NCBI GenBank assembly: GCA_009785775.1
Contig: WQVR01000082.1
Span: 1-5,077 of the forward strand
DNA: 5,077 bases
Source: Candidatus Proendomicrobium guianensium
GTDB lineage: Bacteria > Elusimicrobiota > Endomicrobiia > Endomicrobiales > Endomicrobiaceae
Reading direction: 5' to 3'
Positions within the stretch are counted from its first letter, which is position 1. Each line of letters opens with the position of its first letter. This document shows positions 1 to 5,077 of the stretch, in pieces. The notes below the pieces were generated by a model. The model was not told the DNA's origin. It saw nothing but the letters and a program-made list of their open reading frames with translations, and made no database searches. The position numbers were made by a program, and so were the translations under genes.

Positions 1-1
1 A

Positions 2-1006
2 ATTGCCGCACTGGTCGGCGGTAAAGTTGTAGGCGATGAAAATGAAATTATTACCGGCGTTAACGGGCTTGCAGAAGCCTGCAAAGGTGAAATATCTTTT
101 TTGGGCAACTTGAAATATGCGTCTGCCGCACAAAATACAAACGCAAGCGCTGTGCTTTTTCCCGATAATGTAGACACGCAGAATTTTAACGGTAAAAATT
201 TAATTTTAGTTTCAAATCCTCAAAGCGCTTTTGGCGCTATACTTTCCAAAATAGAAAAAGAACTTCTAAACGCGATTCCTTTGGGTATTCACCCGCGCGC
301 GGTTGTGGCATCCAGCGCCCAAATTGGCGCTGATACTTACATAGGCGCCAATGCCGTGATAGAAGAAAATGTAACCGTTGGAGAAGGTACAAAAATATTC
401 CCGAATGTTTACATAGGCGCCGGCAGTAAAATAGGCGCAAATTGCATTATTTATCCTAATGTCTCAATAATGCAACGTACTGTTGTTGGTAACAGGGTAA
501 TTATTAACCCCGGGGTTTCCATAGGCGGCGACGGTTTTGGCTTTGTTAAAGCCGGCGATAAAATTACCAAAATACCCCAAATAGGGCATATAGAAATTTG
601 TGACGAAGTTGAAATCGGCGCAAATACTGCGATAGACAGGGCAACATTCGGTATTACCAAAATAGGTAAAGGTACAAAAATAGATAACTTAGTGCAAATA
701 GCGCATAATGTGCAAATAGGTGAAAATTCTTTCATAATATCTCAGGTAGGCATAGCCGGCTCTACAAAAGTGGGCAATAATGTTACGCTTGCGGGGCAAG
801 TTGGCGTTATCGGGCATTTAAACATTGGCGACGGCGCTATAGTAGTTTCGCAAGGCGGCGTAAGTAAAGACGTTCCTGCGGGTGCGGTAATATCAGGCAG
901 CCCTGCCGTTGACCATAGGGAACAACTAAAAATAGATGCTGTCGCAAGAAAACTGCCGCAAATGTATTCAGACATAAAAAAATTGAAAAAAACGTTAAAC
1001 ATATAG
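2..1006 (+). CDS. lpxD: LpxD, UDP-3-O-(3-hydroxyacyl)glucosamine N-acyltransferase (5' end missing)
   Basis: LpxD transfers a 3-hydroxyacyl chain from ACP to the 2-amino group of UDP-3-O-acyl-glucosamine, the third step of lipid A synthesis, in the cytoplasm. The frame is open from base 2, so the start codon lies upstream of the window. By comparison with E. coli LpxD, fewer than about 10-15 residues are missing. The visible 334 residues show the N-terminal uridine-binding domain (about 1-90, with ITGVNGL and SFLGNLKYA), then a left-handed beta-helix of hexapeptide repeats (about 95-300), then a charged C-terminal helix (about 305-334). The family signature IPQIGHIEI...EIGANTAIDRA is present. 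The QIAHN motif supplies the catalytic His, visible residue 235 (bases 704-706), and a second conserved His is in VIGHLNIGD (visible residue 272). Near the acyl-chain ruler of E. coli (a Met in TGMGM) this protein has SQGGV, but the alignment there is loose. A TTG at 101 could be misread as the start, but homology continues upstream of it. The stop lies 12 nt before lpxC. Confidence 0.96.
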   Translation: MAALVGGKVVGDENEIITGVNGLAEACKGEISFLGNLKYASAAQNTNASAVLFPDNVDTQNFNGKNLILVSNPQSAFGAILSKIEKELLNAIPLGIHPRAVVASSAQIGADTYIGANAVIEENVTVGEGTKIFPNVYIGAGSKIGANCIIYPNVSIMQRTVVGNRVIINPGVSIGGDGFGFVKAGDKITKIPQIGHIEICDEVEIGANTAIDRATFGITKIGKGTKIDNLVQIAHNVQIGENSFIISQVGIAGSTKVGNNVTLAGQVGVIGHLNIGDGAIVVSQGGVSKDVPAGAVISGSPAVDHREQLKIDAVARKLPQMYSDIKKLKKTLNI

Positions 1007-1018
1007 GAATATTTTAAA

Positions 1019-1867
1019 ATGGCATTTGAGACCACGATTGAAAAAGAAGTTGCTGTAGAAGGCGTAGGACTGCACACGGGAAACAAAAGCAAAGTTGTTT
1101 TTAAGCCGGCTGTTGCTGGTTCGGGCATAAAGTTTGTCCGCGTAGATTTACCAAATCGTCCCGTAATAAGCGCAGATTATAACCATGTCGCAACAGGTAA
1201 AGCCGTGCGGGGAAGCACAATAGCGCTGGGTGAGGCAAAAGTACATACCATAGAACATATTATGGCAAGCGCGTTTGCCTTAGGTATAGATAACTTGGAA
1301 GTGGAAATTGACAATAACGAGCCGCCAATTTTAGACGGCAGTGCAAACGGTTTTGCCCGCGCTATGCTTGAGGCGGGAGTTAAAGAATTAGGCGCACAGC
1401 GCATGTATTTAACTTTAGACGAGCCTGTTGTATACACTTCGGGTAAAACCACAATATCGGCGTATCCTTCGGATAATTTTGAAATAGACTGCACCATAGG
1501 TTTTGACCACCCTTATATTTCTCACCAGCAACTAAGCATTGAAGTAAATAAAGAAAGCTTTTTAAACGAAATTGCCCCCGGGCGTACTTTTTGCTTCGAT
1601 TACGAAATAGAAGCTTTACAAGCCGCAGGGCTTGCAAAAGGCGGAAGTTTGGATAATGCTTTGGTAATTGCCGCCGCAGGCATTCACAATAAAGACCCGT
1701 TAAGATTCCAAGACGAATTTGTGCGCCATAAAATTTTAGATTTAATAGGCGACGTTTACTTGGCGGGGCGCCCCATAAAAGTAAAAATTGTTGCAGACAA
1801 ACCCGGCCATAACCACAATATAAACTTTGTTAAAGAATTTATAAAAGCGGCTAAGCCGCAGTATTAA
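1019..1867 (+). CDS. lpxC: LpxC, UDP-3-O-acyl-N-acetylglucosamine deacetylase
   Basis: LpxC is the zinc-dependent, committed step of lipid A synthesis; it removes the N-acetyl group from UDP-3-O-acyl-GlcNAc. The 282-residue protein is a normal length for a free-standing LpxC. Family motifs run in order: VEGVGLHTG near the start, HTIEH with the general base Glu79 and zinc ligand His80, GIDNLEVE followed by PPILDGSA (103-109), GRTFCF (188-193, where E. coli has RTFGF), GLAKGGSLDNA (204-214), then DEFVRHKILDLIGD, which carries zinc ligands His237 and Asp241 and neighbouring Lys238. The catalytic His264 is in KPGHN. All expected active-site residues are present, so the enzyme should be active. 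The ATG at 1019 is preceded by AGGA at 1005-1008, which overlaps the lpxD stop, so translation is probably coupled. In Bacteroidetes lpxC is commonly fused to fabZ; here the two are adjacent but separate and in different frames. Confidence 0.97.
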   Translation: MAFETTIEKEVAVEGVGLHTGNKSKVVFKPAVAGSGIKFVRVDLPNRPVISADYNHVATGKAVRGSTIALGEAKVHTIEHIMASAFALGIDNLEVEIDNNEPPILDGSANGFARAMLEAGVKELGAQRMYLTLDEPVVYTSGKTTISAYPSDNFEIDCTIGFDHPYISHQQLSIEVNKESFLNEIAPGRTFCFDYEIEALQAAGLAKGGSLDNALVIAAAGIHNKDPLRFQDEFVRHKILDLIGDVYLAGRPIKVKIVADKPGHNHNINFVKEFIKAAKPQY

Positions 1868-1872
1868 AATAC

Positions 1873-1877
1873 GGAGG
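1873..1877 (+). promoter_or_regulatory. Strong Shine-Dalgarno for fabZ
   Basis: A full GGAGG sits 7 nt before the fabZ ATG, inside the 17-nt lpxC-fabZ gap. It is the best ribosome binding site in the window and suggests that fabZ is translated independently and perhaps more strongly than its neighbours. Confidence 0.85.
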
Positions 1878-1884
1878 AAAACTA

Positions 1885-2358
1885 ATGTCAGACACTCAAG
1901 AAATACCGCAAGAAGGAAAACTTTTAGATATTAATCAGGTAACAGATATTATACCGCACAGATATCCTTTTTTAATGGTAGACAAAGTGCGCGTTTTTGC
2001 CGACCCTAAAATAGCCACCGGCTATAAATGCGTAAGCGGCAACGAAAACTTTTTTCAGGGGCACTTTCCCGGCGCGCCTATAATGCCCGGCGTGTTAATT
2101 GTAGAGGGTATGGCGCAAACTTCGTGCGTAATGTTTTTATCGCGCCCCGAGCTTAAAGGGTGCTTGGCTTATTTTATGGGTATAGATAAGGTAAAATTTC
2201 GCGCGCCCGTTCGCCCCGGAGATTTTTTAGAACTTAAAGTTGAAGTGTTAAGAGATTCAGGCAGGCGCGGCAAAATGAGAGGCGAAGCCTATGTAGACGG
2301 TAAGCTTGTAACCGAAGCAGAATTTATGTTTGCTATAGTAGACAAGGAAAATCAATGA
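1885..2358 (+). CDS. fabZ: FabZ, (3R)-hydroxyacyl-ACP dehydratase
   Basis: FabZ dehydrates 3-hydroxyacyl-ACP to trans-2-enoyl-ACP in type II fatty acid elongation. It competes with LpxA and LpxD for the same 3-hydroxyacyl-ACP, and for this reason it is often encoded among lpx genes. The 157-residue protein is one hot-dog domain. It shows IPHRYPFLMVD (23-33), the catalytic His60 in GHFPGAPIMPGV, the catalytic Glu74 in LIVEGMAQ, the central KVKFRAPVRPGD (102-113) and a C-terminal EAEFMFAIVD strand. The GHFPGxPxMPGV form is typical of FabZ rather than FabA. The ATG at 1885 is fixed by the strong SD just upstream. The last codons overlap lpxA by 4 nt (ATGA at 2355-2358), the usual arrangement for translational coupling. 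Confidence 0.97.
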   Translation: MSDTQEIPQEGKLLDINQVTDIIPHRYPFLMVDKVRVFADPKIATGYKCVSGNENFFQGHFPGAPIMPGVLIVEGMAQTSCVMFLSRPELKGCLAYFMGIDKVKFRAPVRPGDFLELKVEVLRDSGRRGKMRGEAYVDGKLVTEAEFMFAIVDKENQ

Positions 2359-3119
2359 TACATCAAACTGCAATAATAGACTCAAGCGCTCAAATAGAAG
2401 AAAATGTTTCGATAGGTCCTTATGCCGTAATAGGCAAAAACACTGTTATTAAATCAGGCGTCAGTGTGGGTTCTCATTCTGTAATAGAATGCGCTGAAAT
2501 AGGCGAAAACTGCCGTATATCTTCACATGCCTCCATAGGAGCGCCGCCGCAAGATTTAAAATATGCCGGTGAAGACACCAAAATTATTGTAGGCAAAAAT
2601 ACCGTGGTAAGAGAATTTGTAACTCTTAACAGGGGTACGGCCGCCACGGGCAAAACCGTAATAGGCTCAAACTGTATGTTTATGGCGACAAGCCATGTTG
2701 CCCACGACTGTACAATAGGCGACAATGTTATTTTTGCAAACGGCGTAGCAACGGCAGGGCATTCTGAAGTGGGCGAAGGAAGTATCATAGGCGGAATGGT
2801 AGGCATTCACCAGTACGCAAGAATCGGCGCGTACTCTATGCTGGGCGCGGGCGCTATGGTTAGTATGGATATTATCCCTTATGCCCAAGCCCAAGGCGAC
2901 AGAGCAAGGCTTGTAGGGCTTAATATATTCGGCATGAAACGCCGTAAAATGAGCCTAGCCGAAATTAATGAAATTAAAGACGCTTACAAAATTTTGTTTA
3001 CCTCTAAACTTACGCTTGAAGATTCTGTCGCAAAACTTATGAGTGTTGCTTCAAGCCCTGCGGTGAAAGAAATTTTAAATTTTATATCTTCCTCTAAAAG
3101 AGGAATAGCCAGACCCTAG
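2355..3119 (+). CDS. lpxA: LpxA, UDP-N-acetylglucosamine (or GlcNAc3N) 3-acyltransferase
   Basis: LpxA starts lipid A synthesis by moving a 3-hydroxyacyl chain from ACP to position 3 of UDP-GlcNAc. The 254-residue protein is slightly shorter than E. coli LpxA (262) and has the same layout: left-handed beta-helix of hexapeptide repeats (about 1-185), then a helical C-terminal domain. QDLKYAG (66-72), RExVTLNRGT (86-95), HVAHDC with the catalytic His117 (E. coli His125), TAGH (His136), GGMVGIHQ (His152) and MKRRKMS (194-200) are all recognisable. Residue differences from E. coli, found by hand alignment, are Asn92 for His99, Ala165 for the chain-length ruler Gly173, and Arg183 for His191. The start overlaps the fabZ stop and has AAGGA at 2344-2348, 6 nt upstream. 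The stop at 3117-3119 abuts the first palindromic repeat. If the downstream aminotransferase is GnnB, the acceptor could be UDP-GlcNAc3N and the product an amide rather than an ester. Confidence 0.96.
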   Translation: MIHQTAIIDSSAQIEENVSIGPYAVIGKNTVIKSGVSVGSHSVIECAEIGENCRISSHASIGAPPQDLKYAGEDTKIIVGKNTVVREFVTLNRGTAATGKTVIGSNCMFMATSHVAHDCTIGDNVIFANGVATAGHSEVGEGSIIGGMVGIHQYARIGAYSMLGAGAMVSMDIIPYAQAQGDRARLVGLNIFGMKRRKMSLAEINEIKDAYKILFTSKLTLEDSVAKLMSVASSPAVKEILNFISSSKRGIARP

Positions 3120-3227
3120 TTTTTGCTTCACCTTTGAAATTTTTGCTTTCTTTGCTTCTTGCTCGTGTGCACTTGCACACATCGCTTTCGCAGGCGTCGC
3201 AAAAACTCCAAATGTTTTGCAAAAAAA
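3120..3227 (-). repeat. Palindromic intergenic repeat, copy A (minus orientation)
   Basis: Most of the lpxA-lpxI spacer is a long imperfect palindrome centred near 3172. The outer arms 3120-3146 and 3199-3225 match at 21 of 27 positions with no gap. The centre is a perfect 6-bp stem, GTGTGC-ACTT-GCACAC (3165-3180). The reverse complement of this stretch aligns with copy B at 4066-4176: roughly 25/34, 15/20 and 20/26 positions across three gapless blocks, separated by a loop that is about 8 nt shorter here. Read on the minus strand, the inner stem (3199-3212 with 3133-3146) becomes 14 continuous pairs, because two A-C mismatches of the plus strand become G.U. The functional strand is therefore probably minus, opposite to the operon. 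Function is unknown; a MITE/REP-like element or a structured RNA are both possible. There is no coding signal and no U-tract typical of a terminator. Confidence 0.8.
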
Positions 3228-3257
3228 GTAATAAAAATGGATTTTAATGAAAGTATC

Positions 3258-4061
3258 ATGAAAAATATAGGTATTATCGCAGGCAAAGGCCGCTTTCCTT
3301 TTTTAGTTGCCGAGCAAATAAAAAAATCAGGCGACAGAATTGTCGGGGTAGCCTTAAAAGACGAAGCCTCTTTGGACTTTGAAAGTGTTTGTGATGTGTG
3401 CGAACGAATTAATGTAGGGAAACTTCAAAAAATTATAGATTTTTTTAAAAGTAATAATGTGGATATCGCCGTTATGGTGGGCTTGGTTAAACATACAAAA
3501 ATTTATACCGCCGCTTTAAGTATGGATATGCGCGCCGTAAAACTTATGGCAAGCCTCATTAACAAAAAGGCAGACACCATACTTGCGGCAGTAGCCGAAG
3601 AATTTGCCCGCGAAGGTATAAAGTTTATGCCCTCGCACTTGTACTTAAAGCACTTGCTAGCTCCCAAGGGGCTTATATGCGGTAAAAAATTAAACTCCCA
3701 AGAAAATGCGGATGTAGAGTTTGGCTATAAAATAGCAAAAGCCGTTGCCGGGCTAGATATCGGGCAAACGGTTGTGGTTAAAGATAAATCTGTTGCCGCT
3801 GTAGAATCTGTTGAGGGTACAAATGACTGCATAAGAAGGGGATATTCCCTTGCAGGCGAGAATGCAGTAGTTGTTAAAGTTGCAAAACCTAATCAAGACT
3901 TCAGGTTTGACGTGCCTGTGATAGGTACAGATACCGTAAATATTTTGGCGGAAAATAAAATACGTGTTTTGGCAATAGAAGCGGATAACACATTAATTTT
4001 AGATAAAGATGAAGTTGTAAAAAACGCTAAAGAGTTAAATGTTACAATAATTGGAATATAG
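3258..4061 (+). CDS. lpxI: LpxI, UDP-2,3-diacylglucosamine pyrophosphatase (DUF1009)
   Basis: LpxI hydrolyses UDP-2,3-diacylglucosamine to lipid X and UMP, the step done by the unrelated LpxH in E. coli. The 267-residue protein has the LpxI layout as known from Caulobacter. The N-terminal domain begins directly with MKNIGIIAGKGRFPFL. It is followed by the conserved MVGLVKHTKIY (73-83) and GDD-like KKADTILAAV (103-112) regions. The C-terminal domain has LDIGQTVVVKDK (166-177), AVESVEGTNDCIRRG (181-195), VKVAKPNQD (207-214) and FDVPVIGTDTV (217-227). Asp218 in DVPVIG probably corresponds to the essential Asp225 of Caulobacter LpxI. I chose the ATG at 3258 because the family starts at this motif. 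An in-frame ATG at 3237 adds seven residues, and an even longer frame back to about 3159 runs through repeat copy A and encodes an Arg/Cys-rich, unconserved leader. No strong SD precedes either ATG; only GAAAG at 3249-3253 is seen. The gene is bracketed by inverted repeat copies. Confidence 0.9.
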   Translation: MKNIGIIAGKGRFPFLVAEQIKKSGDRIVGVALKDEASLDFESVCDVCERINVGKLQKIIDFFKSNNVDIAVMVGLVKHTKIYTAALSMDMRAVKLMASLINKKADTILAAVAEEFAREGIKFMPSHLYLKHLLAPKGLICGKKLNSQENADVEFGYKIAKAVAGLDIGQTVVVKDKSVAAVESVEGTNDCIRRGYSLAGENAVVVKVAKPNQDFRFDVPVIGTDTVNILAENKIRVLAIEADNTLILDKDEVVKNAKELNVTIIGI

Positions 4062-4063
4062 CA

Positions 4064-4188
4064 AATTTCTTGCGAAATACTTTAAGCTTTTGCAACGCAT
4101 GTAAAGGCGAAGTGTACAAAAGTGAAACAGTACATGAGCCGAATGCAAAGGAAGCAACAGCTTAAAAGATAAGCAAGCCGGAGAAATT
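4064..4188 (+). repeat. Palindromic intergenic repeat, copy B (plus orientation)
   Basis: The spacer between lpxI and the aminotransferase is almost entirely one foldable element. Proposed stems from the base inward are: AATTTC (4064-4069) with GAAATT (4183-4188); TTGC (4070-4073) with GCAA (4173-4176); 4081-4093 with 4154-4166 (12 of 13 paired); GCAT (4097-4100) with ATGC (4143-4146); GGC (4106-4108) with GCC (4138-4140); and TGTAC (4113-4117) with GTACA (4130-4134), closing a 12-nt loop. The part 4066-4176 is homologous to the reverse complement of copy A. Stem changes between the copies are compensatory at three pairs: C4087-G4160, U4083-A4164 and A4116-U4131 replace U-A, G-C and G-C of copy A. 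Its 3' edge touches the SD of the next gene, so it could influence translation. Function is unknown. Confidence 0.8.
4180..4184 (+). promoter_or_regulatory. Shine-Dalgarno that decides the aminotransferase start
   Basis: GGAGA lies 9 nt before the ATG at 4194, and 18 nt before the alternative in-frame ATG at 4203, so 4194 is the preferred start. The site lies in the bulge and basal stem at the 3' edge of repeat copy B: 4183-4184 can pair with the stretch after the lpxI stop, so it may be partly masked in the RNA. Confidence 0.7.
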
Positions 4189-4193
4189 AAAAA

Positions 4194-5077
4194 ATGATAC
4201 ACATGGCAAGCCCCGTAATCGGAAGTGAAGAAAAAAAACTTATCAACGAAGTTTTAAAAAGCCGCATAATTGCAAGCGGTAAGTACGTTACGGAGTTTGA
4301 GGCAAAGTTTGCAAAATATTCCGGCGCTAAGTTTGGTGTGGCGTGTGCTAACGGTACGGTTTCTTTGCATGCTTCGTTACTTGCCTGCGGCATAAAAGCG
4401 GGCGATAAAGTAGCAACAACGCCATTTTCGTTTATAGCTTCGGCAAACTCTATTTTACATGCGGGGTGCCGCCCAGTTTTTGCAGATATCGACCCTGAAA
4501 CTTATAATATTTGCCCCGAAAGCCTTGAAAAAATATTAAAAAAAGAAAAAAATATTAAAGCTGTTTTAATAGTACACCTTTACGGGCTTATGTGTGATAT
4601 GGACGCAATACTTAAACTTAAAAAGAAATATAAATTTAAGCTTATTGAAGACTGCGCGCAAGCCCACGGCGCAGAGTATAAAGGCAAAAGGGCGGGTTCA
4701 TTTGGCGACGCCTCGAGTTTTTCTTTTTATGCCACAAAAAACGCTATGACGGGCGAAGGCGGAGTGATTTTAACAAATGACGCCAAAATATTAGAAACTT
4801 TAAAAATGGTTGTTAACCACGGCCGCTCTTCACATAGCGTACATGAAATTTTAGGCTATAACTACCGCCTTACAAATTTGGCGGCGGCAATAGGAATAGC
4901 GCAAATAGACAAGCTTGAAAAACGCACAAATCAAAGAATTTCAAATGCCTCTGCCTATAACGAAGCATTTAAAAATTTAAACTTTTTACAAACGCCTGTA
5001 ATTCCTAAAAACGCAAGGCATGTATTTCACCAATATACTTTAAGAATCAAACCAACAATTCGTCAAAAATTTATTGA
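4194..5077 (+). CDS. DegT/DnrJ/EryC1/StrS-family PLP-dependent sugar aminotransferase (3' end missing); candidate GnnB
   Basis: This family transfers an amino group, usually from glutamate, to a keto-sugar nucleotide using PLP. The visible 294 residues cover the large PLP domain and the start of the C-terminal domain; full-length members are about 360-400 residues. Family landmarks are present in order: ASGKYVTEFE (27-36), CANGTVSLH (51-59), TTPFSFIASANSI (75-87), PVFADIDPETYNI (94-106), IEDCAQAHGA with the pyridine-nitrogen Asp153 and Gln156 (151-160), and SFYATKNAMTGEGG (177-190), whose Lys182 should form the internal aldimine. YNYRLTNLAAAIGIAQ (222-237) follows. The reading frame shows no break. 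Its place directly after lpxI suggests a sugar nucleotide linked to lipid A, for example UDP-3-keto-GlcNAc (GnnB role). Other substrates, such as ArnB-like or O-antigen sugars, cannot be excluded, because the family motifs do not define the substrate. Confidence 0.93.
   Translation, partial: MIHMASPVIGSEEKKLINEVLKSRIIASGKYVTEFEAKFAKYSGAKFGVACANGTVSLHASLLACGIKAGDKVATTPFSFIASANSILHAGCRPVFADIDPETYNICPESLEKILKKEKNIKAVLIVHLYGLMCDMDAILKLKKKYKFKLIEDCAQAHGAEYKGKRAGSFGDASSFSFYATKNAMTGEGGVILTNDAKILETLKMVVNHGRSSHSVHEILGYNYRLTNLAAAIGIAQIDKLEKRTNQRISNASAYNEAFKNLNFLQTPVIPKNARHVFHQYTLRIKPTIRQKFI

Noticed and set aside
101..1006. TTG at 101 as the start of lpxD
   Set aside because: The frame is open back to base 2 and the upstream codons match the N-terminal uridine-binding domain of LpxD (ITGVNGL region), so the gene simply begins before the window.
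2..1006. Periodic GGCG/ATAGG motifs in lpxD and lpxA as DNA repeats
   Set aside because: They encode the hexapeptide repeats (I-G-x-x-x-x) of the left-handed beta-helix and are a protein-level periodicity, not a repeat element or CRISPR.
742..1128. 128-codon open frame on the minus strand across the lpxD-lpxC junction, and similar minus-strand frames inside lpxD, lpxC, lpxA and the aminotransferase
   Set aside because: They lie antisense to clearly conserved genes, show no recognisable domain and have no ribosome binding site of note; they are by-products of the codon usage of the real genes.
3165..3180. GTGTGC-ACTT-GCACAC hairpin as an intrinsic terminator after lpxA
   Set aside because: On the plus strand it is followed by ATCGCTTTCG, not a U-tract, and the next gene continues the same pathway. 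It is better explained as the core of the palindromic repeat.
3159..3257. N-terminal extension of LpxI starting near 3159
   Set aside because: The extra residues are Arg/Cys-rich, unlike any LpxI N-terminus, and are encoded by repeat copy A. The LpxI family begins at the MKNIGIIAGKG motif.
4090..4118. Possible promoter TTGCAA, 17-nt spacer, TGTACA before the aminotransferase
   Set aside because: The -10 candidate matches TATAAT at only 3 of 6 positions, and both boxes fall in the paired arms or core of repeat copy B, which accounts for the sequence.

Overview
The window is a single co-directional, plus-strand block of lipid A (LPS) biosynthesis genes: lpxD (5' end cut off), lpxC, fabZ, lpxA, lpxI, and the first ~294 codons of a DegT-family PLP sugar aminotransferase (3' end cut off). 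The host is therefore a diderm (Gram-negative-type) bacterium that makes lipid A. By eye the DNA is moderately AT-rich, with heavy use of ATA for Ile and AAA for Lys. LpxI takes the place of LpxH, which argues against an enterobacterium or other typical gammaproteobacterium. I cannot place the phylum from this window; Elusimicrobiota or another deep diderm lineage is only a guess.

Layout: 2-1006 lpxD, 12-nt gap, 1019-1867 lpxC, 17-nt gap with a strong Shine-Dalgarno, 1885-2358 fabZ, ATGA overlap, 2355-3119 lpxA. This tight core is then broken by two longer spacers. The first, 3120-3257, lies between lpxA and lpxI. The second, 4062-4193, lies between lpxI (3258-4061) and the aminotransferase (4194 to the window end). 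No promoter or intrinsic terminator is convincing anywhere, so the block reads as one operon that continues on both sides.

Pathway logic: LpxA puts the first 3-hydroxyacyl chain on UDP-GlcNAc, LpxC removes the N-acetyl group, LpxD adds the second chain and LpxI hydrolyses the UDP-diacylglucosamine to lipid X. FabZ competes for the same 3-hydroxyacyl-ACP pool for phospholipid synthesis. LpxB, the next enzyme, is not in the window. The aminotransferase could be a GnnB-type enzyme that makes UDP-GlcNAc3N, which would give amide-linked chains on lipid A, but this rests on family and position only.

The most unusual content is in the two spacers. They hold diverged copies (~75% identical over ~80 aligned positions outside the loop, counted by hand) of the same ~105-125 bp palindromic element, in opposite orientations and bracketing lpxI. 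Comparing the copies shows compensatory base-pair changes in the stems. In copy A, two mismatches become G.U pairs only on the minus strand. This points to a structured RNA or hairpin element conserved at the level of base pairing.
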